From contig CAYGBT010000102.1 of assembly GCA_964348275.1 (NCBI GenBank), forward strand, positions 1 through 5,380: a DNA stretch of 5,380 bases. The letters run 5' to 3'. Below are positions 1 to 4,920 of the stretch, in pieces. The stretch is from CSP1-5 sp964348275 (GTDB lineage Bacteria > Methylomirabilota > Methylomirabilia > Methylomirabilales > CSP1-5). The number at the start of each line of letters is the position of its first letter. Position 1 is the stretch's first letter. Both the position numbers and the translations under genes were made by a program. The notes beneath the pieces are model-generated. The model was not told the DNA's origin, searched no databases, and worked only from the letters and a program-made list of their open reading frames with translations.

Positions 1-45
1 GCTAGTGCTGTTGTCTCTGCCCAATGGCACCTTTTGCTTTTCGGG

Positions 46-630
46 TCAGTGCATATAAGGATAATGACGAAATATAGGCCCCAATTGTCCGACGACACGC
101 GGCAGACACGTGGCTACATGGCCGTCATCACGGAGTTTCTCTGCTCGCCGCTGACACAGGATATCTTCGGCATACCGGGCGACTGCCGCCCACTGTTGCG
201 GGCCGACCATCACCCACAGTACGAGGACAGGCATCAGGGTGGAGGCTCGCTTCTTCTCGGCTCCGAGTTTGTGTAAGGCTGCAAGCGTGACCCGCATTTC
301 ATCGCCATCCGGAATCACCAAGAAGTCCACGTCCACAACACGGCCACGGCTGTCCTTAAACTCGGCGCAACGCACGTAAAAATCGCCCTTCTTTAAGGTC
401 TCGCTATACAGCTTCGTGAATTCGAGGCTCAGCACACTTTGGGTGAGAGGGTCGTAAAAACGATAGATGCCGCCGACTGTCCCCTCATCGATGGCGCGTA
501 GAATCGCCTGCTGGATGTTGGCGCGTAGCTCCCCCGTGATCGACGGATCGTCTCCGGCGAAGGCTGAGTTGCTCCAGGGCAAGAGCACCGCGAAGGTGAG
601 AATCGCTAAAGCCAACGTCCGGAACTTCAT
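46..630 (-). CDS. Small exported protein of unknown function with long C-terminal extension
   Basis: The 194-residue product begins with a clear Sec signal peptide: K2 and R4, a hydrophobic core at about 6-18, and a likely cleavage after A-F-A at 23-25. An amphipathic helix (about 31-48) is followed by an alternating, probably beta-rich segment (53-125) containing 'GGIYRFYD', 'GDFYVRCAEF' and 'VVDVDFLV'. This pattern resembles small periplasmic proteins of unnamed function; I do not recognise a named family. The last ~65 residues, after K-K-R at 126-128, look different: a short hydrophobic stretch (131-142) and then an Arg-rich helix. They may be a non-native tail. The ATG is preceded by AAGGAGGAGATC, an excellent ribosome binding site, which fixes the start. 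The gene lies downstream of leader copy 1 and its terminator, so it is probably controlled by attenuation. Gene existence is secure; function is unknown. Confidence 0.8.
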   Translation of the reverse strand: MKFRTLALAILTFAVLLPWSNSAFAGDDPSITGELRANIQQAILRAIDEGTVGGIYRFYDPLTQSVLSLEFTKLYSETLKKGDFYVRCAEFKDSRGRVVDVDFLVIPDGDEMRVTLAALHKLGAEKKRASTLMPVLVLWVMVGPQQWAAVARYAEDILCQRRAEKLRDDGHVATCLPRVVGQLGPIFRHYPYMH

Positions 631-648
631 GATCTCCTCCTTTCCACG
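631..648 (-). promoter_or_regulatory. Ribosome binding site of the exported-protein gene
   Basis: On the minus strand AAGGAGGAGATC directly precedes the ATG at 630. It is a near-perfect Shine-Dalgarno site and decides the start codon. Confidence 0.75.
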
Positions 649-694
649 CCAGCCTGGCTTCAGGGGGCCTCCTCGTGAACGGGATTTGGTAGAG

Positions 695-741
695 TAGAAA
701 CGAAAACGCCTTCTCGGGCCATGCTCCGCTCGAGAAGGCGT
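695..741 (-). terminator. Intrinsic terminator of leader copy 1
   Basis: The stem is a perfect 11 bp (706-716 with 731-741; ACGCCTTCTCG on the minus strand) with a 14-nt loop. The minus-strand transcript then reads TTTTCGTTTC. The hairpin lies upstream of the ribosome binding site of the 46-630 gene, so it is a leader terminator (attenuator) rather than a gene-end terminator. There is no T-tract on the plus strand, so the direction is minus. Confidence 0.75.
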
Positions 742-808
742 CTAAATGTTTGGTGCGTCTTCGATTTTGCCTGAAGTGGGCCGGGGGTTATGGTCACCCC
801 GGTTTCAT
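742..808 (-). promoter_or_regulatory. Leader RNA element copy 1 (riboswitch-like conserved domain)
   Basis: This is one of five related ~67-nt domains in the window. On the minus strand it opens with ATGAAACCGGGGT. It forms a 6-bp CCGGGG/CCCCGG hairpin (781-786 with 797-802), continues through 'CCCACTTCAGGCA', and joins the terminator directly. It sits in the 5' untranslated region of the 46-630 gene. The order of conserved domain, terminator, ribosome binding site and gene is that of a transcription-attenuating riboswitch. No known class was recognised. An alternative is an intergenic repeat that happens to carry a terminator. Confidence 0.6.
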
Positions 809-912
809 AACTTGATACCCATTCGAGGGCACGAGCGCCGCAGGTTACCCCCGACGCCCGTGCGCAGGCACGACTTGATGCACGATGAGACTTCAGGGCC
901 CCCGTACTATCA

Positions 913-928
913 ATCCGATCTGTCGGAT
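913..928 (-). terminator. Short stem-loop after the 936-1790 gene
   Basis: ATCCGA and TCGGAT pair perfectly over 6 bp with a 4-nt loop, just past the TAG stop of the 936-1790 gene. There is no T-tract, so it may be a weak terminator or only a 3'-end stabilising hairpin. Confidence 0.3.
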
Positions 929-935
929 CTTAAGG

Positions 936-1790
936 CTAGGGTGCAGCTTCCTGATTGAGACGGACATTGTCGAAGTAAACGTCCATAGATGCCTTCTTCC
1001 GCCCATCCGTACAATTGGCCGCCGTGTTTCTGATTCGGAATCGGTCGGGACCGGCGCCCTGGGGTGGAAGCGAGTCGTCCCATGCTCCGAGATAGGAAAG
1101 GGGCATGGATTGCCCGTTCACCGTGAACACGAATCGGTCAAGGTCGGGTTGCCACTCGAGCCCGAGCGTATCAGTACGTTTCAGTTTCCAGCCGCCGAAG
1201 ACATAAACATCCAGAGCCTGGCTGGGCGAGCAGTTTGGAGTAGTGCACCGCTCGATGGAAGCCAGGATCGCGCGGCCTCCTCGACTATCCAGGTGCTTTT
1301 GGATCACCGCTAGGATGTCGCCCGTCCAATCGCCCGGCCCACTGCTCGTGCCGTCGTTGAAGAAAAACCCTATAATCTGGGCGCGGGCACGGCTGCTACG
1401 GTCATTGGCAGCGCAGTCTTCTGCGATTGCTTTCTCGACCCGAACGTCGGCCTGCATGGCCGTCACGAGGTCAGAGTTCGTGACCTCCAGGCCGAAATGT
1501 CCGATCCCGTGGCCGCTGTTTAACGACGTCTCCCCATAGGTGGTCAGGTGCAGGTGAAGCTTCTTACGGCCAATCTGCCGCACGGCCTCCCTGTTGGGGT
1601 TGCGTCCTCCTGTTGGAGTTACTCTGAAGTGTTCGTGCCCACGCCACTTTGCCGGATTGATTTCTTTACGCCTGAAGTCATCATACAGCGCAAGTGAGGC
1701 GTCGGTCACCGCGACAGAGGCTATAATGGCCCCGAAAGCTACTATCACGACAACGATAAGTTTTCCAGCAATACTACTGACCCTCTTCAT
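936..1790 (-). CDS. Secreted beta-sandwich (concanavalin A-like) protein, hypothetical
   Basis: The product has 284 residues. It starts with K2-R3 and a long hydrophobic stretch (11-35) that acts as a signal peptide or N-terminal anchor, with possible cleavage after T-D-A or A-S-L-A near residues 31-34. The mature start 'LYDDFRRKEINPAKW' and the end 'MDVYFDNVRLN' resemble the first and last strands of concanavalin A-like/LamG jelly-roll domains in secreted bacterial proteins; this fold call is inference from those edge motifs. No glycosidase catalytic motif was seen, so carbohydrate or surface binding is possible but unproven. Four cysteines (126, 182, 187, 260) could form two disulfides outside the cytoplasm. 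The ATG has GAGGAGGTGGAGCC before it, a good ribosome binding site. The gene follows leader copy 2, so it probably shares leader-RNA control with its downstream neighbour 46-630. Confidence 0.8.
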   Translation of the reverse strand: MKRVSSIAGKLIVVVIVAFGAIIASVAVTDASLALYDDFRRKEINPAKWRGHEHFRVTPTGGRNPNREAVRQIGRKKLHLHLTTYGETSLNSGHGIGHFGLEVTNSDLVTAMQADVRVEKAIAEDCAANDRSSRARAQIIGFFFNDGTSSGPGDWTGDILAVIQKHLDSRGGRAILASIERCTTPNCSPSQALDVYVFGGWKLKRTDTLGLEWQPDLDRFVFTVNGQSMPLSYLGAWDDSLPPQGAGPDRFRIRNTAANCTDGRKKASMDVYFDNVRLNQEAAP

Positions 1791-1806
1791 GGCTCCACCT
1801 CCTCAC
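1791..1806 (-). promoter_or_regulatory. Ribosome binding site of the jelly-roll protein gene
   Basis: GAGGAGGTGGAGCC precedes the ATG on the minus strand and supports the start at 1790. Confidence 0.65.
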
Positions 1807-1849
1807 CAAGCTTTCTAGTTGTCACTTTGCGGGGAAACAATTGCCGGAC

Positions 1850-1891
1850 CAAAAATAAAACAACCCTCCGGGCCATACTGACCCGCGAGGG
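1850..1891 (-). terminator. Intrinsic terminator of leader copy 2
   Basis: On the minus strand CCCTCGCGGG pairs with CCCGGAGGG (1882-1891 with 1864-1872) with one bulged G and a 9-nt loop, followed by TTGTTTTATTTTT. It lies between leader copy 2 and the ribosome binding site of the 936-1790 gene. Its stem sequence differs from that of copy 1, yet pairing is kept. Confidence 0.7.
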
Positions 1892-1960
1892 CGTCCGAAT
1901 GCGTGCTGCGCCGCTTGAGTTGCCTGCGGTGGGCCGGGGGTATGGTCACCCCGGTTCCAT
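1892..1960 (-). promoter_or_regulatory. Leader RNA element copy 2 (riboswitch-like conserved domain)
   Basis: On the minus strand this copy begins ATGGAACCGGGGTGACC, forms the same CCGGGG/CCCCGG hairpin (1934-1939 with 1949-1954), and contains the GGCGC core near 1908-1912 followed by GACGCC leading into the terminator. It is the leader of the 936-1790 gene. Copies 1 and 2 match closely in the 5' half (only the loop length and a few bases differ) and less well in the 3' half. Confidence 0.6.
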
Positions 1961-2054
1961 GCTGCTAGTGCCTACGGGGAACTTTGCGGTCCCCTTAACG
2001 ACCGGTTACCCACGGTACAACTCGAAGGATAGCTCTCTGGTCTTTTGCTAAAAA

Positions 2055-2081
2055 ACTATGTAGGCCCACCTCGCCTGTCAA
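2055..2081 (-). promoter_or_regulatory. Candidate sigma-70 promoter for leader copy 2
   Basis: On the minus strand a consensus TTGACA (2076-2081) is followed after 15 bp by CATAGT (2055-2060, 4 of 6 consensus matches). The spacing is short. The transcript would run about 90 nt before leader copy 2. A second possible -10 (CATAAT) lies further upstream, close to the palindromic site at 2134-2159. Confidence 0.4.
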
Positions 2082-2133
2082 TAGGTCGTTTGCTTCATTT
2101 GGAAAATTATGTGATCTGTTCCTTAGACAAGTG

Positions 2134-2159
2134 ACGGCGGTCAGCTATCGATATGACCG
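2134..2159. promoter_or_regulatory. Palindromic regulator site, shared 15-mer (copy A)
   Basis: The 15-mer ACGGCGGTCAGCTAT (2134-2148) recurs exactly at 4781-4795. Here it overlaps an inverted repeat, CGGTCA-N10-TGACCG (2138-2143 with 2154-2159). In both places it lies on the upstream side of minus-strand promoter-like sequence feeding a leader element. This suggests a common transcription factor site; the factor is unknown. Confidence 0.45.
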
Positions 2160-2175
2160 AGAGTAGACCGAATGA

Positions 2176-2457
2176 GTGAAGGGAGTATATTACACGGAAG
2201 ATGGGAACAACCTTACTCTTGCCCCCTGTCAAGCCCAAACTGGATGCCTCGTGACGAGCATCGGCCCGCCACCGCCAACGAGTCACCCCCGGAACGGCAA
2301 TTTGACACAATGGCACGGCCTTCCCGTGCGCACCCGATTCGTTCCCTCGGGCCGAGACGTGCATTTTATTCTAGAAATCAGAGAGTTGTATCCGAGAAGC
2401 CAGTTGGCACAAGCTCTGCTTTGTGTTCGAGCTGACGGTAGGATCGCACTGCAGTGA
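2176..2457 (+). CDS. Possible small hypothetical protein
   Basis: This is a 93-residue open frame from a GTG that directly follows an in-frame TGA. The composition is protein-like with mixed codon use. The C-terminal half ('RDVHFILEIRELYPRSQLAQALL') could form strand and helix. It has neither a signal peptide nor a recognisable domain, and no clear ribosome binding site was seen. The other frames here are also open, so it may be a remnant or spurious. It is the best candidate for coding in 2160-2460. Confidence 0.3.
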   Translation: MKGVYYTEDGNNLTLAPCQAQTGCLVTSIGPPPPTSHPRNGNLTQWHGLPVRTRFVPSGRDVHFILEIRELYPRSQLAQALLCVRADGRIALQ

Positions 2458-2503
2458 AGAACCCTACCCGAGTGGAGGGCGACGAGGGAATCAAACAGAG
2501 CGT

Positions 2504-2524
2504 CCCGGCGGTAGTCCGGCCGGG
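2504..2524 (+). other. GC-rich stem-loop in the leader of the 2627-3151 gene
   Basis: CCCGGC pairs with GCCGGG around a 9-nt loop. It is about 100 nt upstream of the start codon in an apparently noncoding, GC-rich leader (2458-2626). No T-tract follows, so it is not a terminator, and no known riboswitch was recognised. Confidence 0.3.
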
Positions 2525-2610
2525 GGAGAAAGCAGGCGAACGTATGCTCCGGGCAGACTCCGCCCAATGCAGACCCACCATCGAGAAACATGGCGGGTCG
2601 CGCCCGGCAC

Positions 2611-2617
2611 AAAGGAG
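2611..2617 (+). promoter_or_regulatory. Ribosome binding site deciding the 2627 start
   Basis: AAAGGAG with a 9-bp gap selects the ATG at 2627 over the ATG at 2618 and the longer upstream open frame. Confidence 0.65.
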
Positions 2618-2626
2618 ATGGAGAAC

Positions 2627-3151
2627 ATGAACAAACGACTTCTCGTTTTTGCACTTGCGGTCGGTATTGGCCTGTGGGCAGTACCGGCTTTCGCGGTCCT
2701 TGAGGATTGCGGAGAGGAGACAGAGACGTTAGGCGAGACGAGCGTTTCCTATGATTCGTGTATTCAGGACCTCGATTACACCGTCGGAGATTCGATTACG
2801 ATGACGGTCGATTGGATGGTCACCGGCGGCTCCTGCACATTTGAGGATTTCGTGCTCAAAACGAAGAAGGTGACGCCGGGGGATGGGCTGGCAAAAGGGA
2901 ACCAGGGCTATACGCCGGTCGCTCAGGGAAACAATAGCCCGGCGTTAGGAACACCGCCGGAGATAACCAACAGCGACTCTCGTGACGGAACGGGCGGCTT
3001 TGTGGAAGTAACATTTGAATTTACCGAGCTGCATTCCGGCAGGAACGGAGATGTCGCGATCGGCAACGGCCACTACAAGCTAATCCTGGACTGCGGACTA
3101 GATGGAATGGCGTATCTGGGCGTCAATGTCCACGTCGAGGATCCGGTGTAG
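2627..3151 (+). CDS. Secreted acidic hypothetical protein with four cysteines
   Basis: The product has 174 residues, with a textbook signal peptide: K3-R4, a hydrophobic core at 5-19, and cleavage after A-F-A at 21-23. The mature part is acidic and rich in Thr, Val and Gly, with alternating strands such as 'SITMTVDWMV' and 'GFVEVTFEF', so a secreted all-beta domain is likely. Cysteines at 28, 45, 70 and 156 could give two disulfides. I do not recognise the family. AAAGGAG ends nine bases before the chosen ATG. An ATG at 2618 lies too close to that site, and the open frame that extends further upstream has no signal peptide at its own start. The gene stands alone: a structured leader precedes it and a strong stem-loop follows it. 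Confidence 0.85.
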   Translation: MNKRLLVFALAVGIGLWAVPAFAVLEDCGEETETLGETSVSYDSCIQDLDYTVGDSITMTVDWMVTGGSCTFEDFVLKTKKVTPGDGLAKGNQGYTPVAQGNNSPALGTPPEITNSDSRDGTGGFVEVTFEFTELHSGRNGDVAIGNGHYKLILDCGLDGMAYLGVNVHVEDPV

Positions 3152-3178
3152 CCAAGCGCGAGAGACACGCTGCCGGTC

Positions 3179-3222
3179 CAACGGGAGAAGGGGCCTGCTG
3201 TCCAGAGACCCTTCTCCCGTTG
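3179..3222 (+). terminator. Perfect 14-bp stem-loop after the secreted-protein gene
   Basis: CAACGGGAGAAGGG (3179-3192) pairs exactly with its complement at 3209-3222 around a 16-nt loop, 28 bases past the stop codon. There is no T-tract on either side, so it may be an intrinsic terminator of the U-poor kind, an RNA-stabilising hairpin, or a repeat palindrome. The pairing is certain; the role is inference. Confidence 0.6.
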
Positions 3223-3265
3223 CCTCAACTTCACGAACTCCCTTTCTTGTTTCTGAAAACGATAA

Positions 3266-3283
3266 CCACCCGTGACCGGGTGG
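3266..3283. repeat. REP/IS200-like short palindrome
   Basis: CCACCCG-TGAC-CGGGTGG is a perfect 7-bp stem with a 4-nt loop, about 70 bp upstream of the protease gene. Small G/C palindromes flanked by such sequence are typical of REP elements and of the ends of IS200/IS605-type elements. No transposase is present, so this is only a likeness. Confidence 0.35.
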
Positions 3284-3351
3284 CTCCCACGAGAGCGTCC
3301 AGGTGTGACAGGCTGTTCCCCATTTTCCTTCTTGAAAGCCTTTTTGAATAG

Positions 3352-3948
3352 GTGAGTCTATGTACTTCAGAGGACCGTGCCACCCTCATCGAGAGAGAAG
3401 GGAATCACTCGCACGCCGTGTGCGGCCGGATTGTGTGGATAACGGTCATCTTCGAGGGCGGCCTCCTGGGGCTCGGGCTGGCCCTGGACTGGTGGGCGAG
3501 ACAGCCGCCTTTTGCACACATCTTTGTGCACTGGCAAGCGTTCGTCCTGGGGATCGTCGGTACATGGCCGCCACTTCTGGGAATGTGGTGGTGCGCCCGA
3601 TCGTCCTGGGGTTCTTTGCGCCGCCTCCAGCACGGGGTGTGGGAGAAAATCGTCCCGCTCTTCACCGAGTGCTCGTCTCTCGAGCTAATCCTCATCGCGG
3701 TCGCGGCGGGCCTGGGAGAGGAGGTCCTCTTCCGGGGCGTGATTCAAATCACCCTGGCCGATTGGCTGGGCCCTTCCGGGGCCCTCCTGCTCGCCAGCGC
3801 CCTGTTCGGACTAGCTCACTTTCTCACGCCGACCTATGCGGCCCTCGCCGCCCTTTTGGGCCTGTACCTCGGCGGGCTGCTGATCGTGTCTGACAACCTG
3901 ACACGAAAGGGGACAGACACGAAAGGGGACATTCTACTTTTTTGGTAG
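3352..3948 (+). pseudogene. CPBP (CAAX/Abi-type) intramembrane protease, truncated at the 3' end
   Basis: The 198-residue frame matches the CPBP family of membrane-embedded glutamic endopeptidases. Motif 1 is 'EEVLFRG' (E123, E124, R128) and motif 2 is 'FGLAHF' (F152, H156). Membrane segments are visible at about 27-45, 62-80, 108-121, 143-157 and 163-180. Family members normally continue after 'LGGLLIVSDNL' with a last helix carrying a conserved His and Asn/Asp (H-x-x-x-D/N type). Here the family sequence stops at L183, and residues 184-198 are read from an inserted 'gacacgaaaggggaca' tandem repeat. The third motif is therefore missing and the enzyme is probably inactive. The GTG start gives a family-like N-terminus, but the ribosome binding site is poor. 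Substrate is unknown. The family call is firm; the pseudogene call is likely. Confidence 0.75.
3900..3931. repeat. Tandem 16-bp direct repeat, RAYT-flank-like
   Basis: GACACGAAAGGGGACA occurs twice head to tail (3900-3915 and 3916-3931), followed by TTCTACTTTTTT. From memory, 'ggggacagacacg...ggggacattctactttt' sequences flank or lead REP-associated/Y1-type transposase genes in many bacteria. No transposase is present here. The repeat forms the exact boundary between protease coding sequence and a recombinase remnant. Confidence 0.65.
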
Positions 3949-4021
3949 ATCATTGTGAATTACATGTCTTTGTGGCAGACGGTTCGGATGTCATGCCCGT
4001 CCCCGACCAGCGAGTTGCGAA
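3945..4021 (-). pseudogene. Decayed C-terminal fragment of a tyrosine recombinase (integrase)
   Basis: Reading the minus strand from 4021 gives F-A-T-R, then, after a one-base frame change, 'GDGHDIRTV', 'CHKDM', a stop, and 'FTMIY'. This matches in order the well-known integrase C-terminus F-A-T-H-L-L-x-x-G-x-D-I-R-T-V-Q-E-L-L-G-H-x-D-V-x-T-T-M-I-Y. The Q-E-L-L-G segment is reduced to one codon (an apparent 12-base deletion). Frame loss, deletion and the stop show a dead remnant. The catalytic Tyr codon (3945-3947) is nearly the last family base before the inserted ggggaca repeat. The upstream catalytic Arg and His box is absent. The type is closest to integron or Xer-like integrases. Confidence 0.6.
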
Positions 4022-4046
4022 CAAGACCCCCAAGCAATATGGGCAT

Positions 4047-4085
4047 AAAGCCGTCTCGGGCCGTTTTATTTTGGGAAGGCTTTTT
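4047..4085 (+). terminator. Hairpin of repeat copy 3, plus-strand terminator
   Basis: AAAGCCGTCTC (4047-4057) pairs with GGGAAGGCTTT (4073-4083) with one G-A mismatch and one T-G wobble, and TTTTT spans the end. Pairing is better on the plus strand (the wobble becomes an A-C mismatch on the minus strand), so here it most likely ends transcription coming from the protease pseudogene. Confidence 0.5.
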
Positions 4086-4149
4086 GTGGTGACGCGCCGT
4101 CGACTGTGCCTGAGGTGGGCTGAGCGGCTATGGGATACCCCGGTTTCAT
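4047..4149 (-). repeat. Dispersed element copy 3 (type B)
   Basis: The conserved domain (4084-4149) reads on the minus strand as ATGAAACCGGGGT, then 'CCTCAGGCACAGTCGACGGC', the same core as the other copies. Its first hairpin is damaged. The terminator unit is a different hairpin, shared with copy 5, with 'AAATAAAACGG' in the loop. It begins 21 bases past the stop of the coiled-coil gene, and no intact minus-strand gene lies downstream, so it appears orphaned. Confidence 0.6.
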
Positions 4150-4170
4150 GCTGCAACCCCTGTGGAGGCC

Positions 4171-4563
4171 TCAGATATGTCCTCTTCGTCGCCGGAGGTC
4201 CTCAAACCCCTTAAAGAAACGCATCACCATTTCCGACACTTCAGGGGACAACGCCGGAGCGAACGACGCCGGATCGAACATGTTTTTAACCAGTGTATGG
4301 ATCACCTGGCCCCGCTCTCGGATTTCCCGCAGCTGCTCCACCCGCTTCAGAAGCTCCTGCTCCATCGATTCCGCTTCCTTTACAAATTCGGCGAACTTCG
4401 CCTCACTCTGTTGATAGACCTCTTCTCCAAATTGCGAGATATAGTCCATCAGTTTGTGTGCGGGAATAGTCCGATCTTCTACCATTTTCGCTACCTCGTG
4501 CCGAAACCGATCTACCAGGGCTAAAGGAACCATCGCCAGTTCTTCGAGCCTCTGCCTCTGCAC
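4171..4563 (-). CDS. Small coiled-coil cytoplasmic protein, hypothetical
   Basis: The product has 130 residues from a GTG at 4563. It is charged and almost wholly helical, with no signal peptide. Heptad-like stretches run through about 45-85 ('SEAKFAEFVKEAESMEQELL'), followed by 'MFDPASFAPALSPEVSEMVMRFFKGFEDL' in two parts, and a basic end, R-R-R-R-G-H-I. This general look resembles phasin-like or other coiled-coil scaffold proteins, but no family was recognised. The GTG is placed 8 bases after GAGGGAGG. The open frame extends up to a TTG at 4614, but that start lies inside the terminator T-tract of leader copy 4 and is rejected. A TTG at 4569 is a second choice. The gene is preceded by promoter, leader copy 4 and terminator, so attenuation is likely. 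Confidence 0.75.
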   Translation of the reverse strand: MQRQRLEELAMVPLALVDRFRHEVAKMVEDRTIPAHKLMDYISQFGEEVYQQSEAKFAEFVKEAESMEQELLKRVEQLREIRERGQVIHTLVKNMFDPASFAPALSPEVSEMVMRFFKGFEDLRRRRGHI

Positions 4564-4603
4564 GAACAATTCCCTCCCTCGGCGGAACCAGGAGCGGCCT
4601 GGA

Positions 4604-4650
4604 CTAAAAAACAAAACACCCCCCAGGCCGTGCTCCGCCCGAGAAGGCGT
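4604..4650 (-). terminator. Intrinsic terminator of leader copy 4
   Basis: On the minus strand ACGCCTTCTCGGGC (4637-4650) pairs with GCCTGGGGGGTGT (4616-4628) through many G-U pairs and one bulge, with an 8-nt loop and then TTTTGTTTTTT. On the plus strand the G-U pairs would be A-C mismatches. This shows the hairpin acts as minus-strand RNA. Confidence 0.7.
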
Positions 4651-4717
4651 CCTAATGTGTGTTGCGCCGTCGATTGTGCCGGAAGTGCGCCGAGGGCTAT
4701 GCTCACCCCAGTTTCAT
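4651..4717 (-). promoter_or_regulatory. Leader RNA element copy 4 (riboswitch-like conserved domain)
   Basis: On the minus strand it starts ATGAAACTGGGGTGAGCAT, keeps the first hairpin using two G-U pairs, and contains GGCACAATCGACGGCGC followed by a GACGCC that also forms the left arm of the terminator. It lies about 26 nt from the start site predicted by the promoter at 4750-4778 and upstream of the coiled-coil gene. This is the most complete example: promoter, domain, terminator, ribosome binding site and gene. Confidence 0.65.
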
Positions 4718-4749
4718 TTTCCTACTGCCCGCCTAGAAAAATTTCCCGT

Positions 4750-4778
4750 AGTATCGAGGATGGTAAAGGACACGTCAA
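4750..4778 (-). promoter_or_regulatory. Sigma-70-type promoter of leader copy 4
   Basis: The minus strand shows TTGACG (4773-4778), a 17-bp spacer and GATACT (4750-4755). Spacing is ideal, with five and four consensus matches. Start is expected near 4743, so the conserved domain begins within ~26 nt of the 5' end of the RNA. Confidence 0.6.
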
Positions 4779-4800
4779 TAACGGCGGTCAGCTATTGACG
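4773..4800. promoter_or_regulatory. Operator-like palindrome over the -35, shared 15-mer (copy B)
   Basis: CGTCAATA-N12-TATTGACG is a perfect 8-bp inverted repeat that includes the -35 hexamer. The central ACGGCGGTCAGCTAT is identical to that at 2134-2148. A regulator bound here would cover the promoter, which suggests repression, or activation from the -35 edge. Confidence 0.5.
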
Positions 4801-4829
4801 TGATTTGATACGGTGTTGTTTTAAAGGCT

Positions 4830-4845
4830 GCCTCTGCGAGGAGGC
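4830..4845. other. Small stem-loop between copies 4 and 5
   Basis: GCCTC pairs with GAGGC around a 6-nt loop. No T-tract follows. The stretch 4801-4870 otherwise shows nothing recognisable. Confidence 0.25.
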
Positions 4846-4870
4846 TAAGAATTGGAACGACTTGGTTTGG

Positions 4871-4920
4871 AGAGAAAAAGCCATCCCGGACCGTTTTATT
4901 TCGGGAAGGTATTTTTTTCT
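4871..4920. terminator. Bidirectional terminator of repeat copy 5
   Basis: CCATCCCG (4881-4888) pairs with CGGGAAGG (4902-4909) with one mismatch. Minus-strand RNA ends in CTTTTTCTCT and plus-strand RNA in TATTTTTTTCT, so it can act in both directions. Confidence 0.55.

Noticed and set aside
742..808. Similarity of the leader to the c-di-GMP-I (GEMM) riboswitch
   Set aside because: A short stretch (CAC..CAGGCAAA and GACGC) recalls GEMM, but the paired GNRA-loop stem, the receptor helix and the 3' half are absent, and other copies differ at these bases. Not enough for a call.
885..1539. Plus-strand ORFs opposite the jelly-roll protein gene
   Set aside because: No domain or ribosome binding site; the minus-strand frame has signal peptide, ribosome binding site and protein-like sequence throughout.
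2423..2626. N-terminal extension of the secreted protein gene
   Set aside because: The extension would bury a perfect signal peptide inside the protein, and the ribosome binding site before 2627 is strong.
3360..3893. Arg/Pro-rich plus-strand ORF overlapping the protease
   Set aside because: It is a shadow of the CPBP frame, which carries the conserved motifs.
4564..4614. Longer N-terminus for the coiled-coil gene starting with TTG at 4614
   Set aside because: That start lies in the T-tract of the leader terminator and has no ribosome binding site; the GTG at 4563 follows GAGGGAGG.
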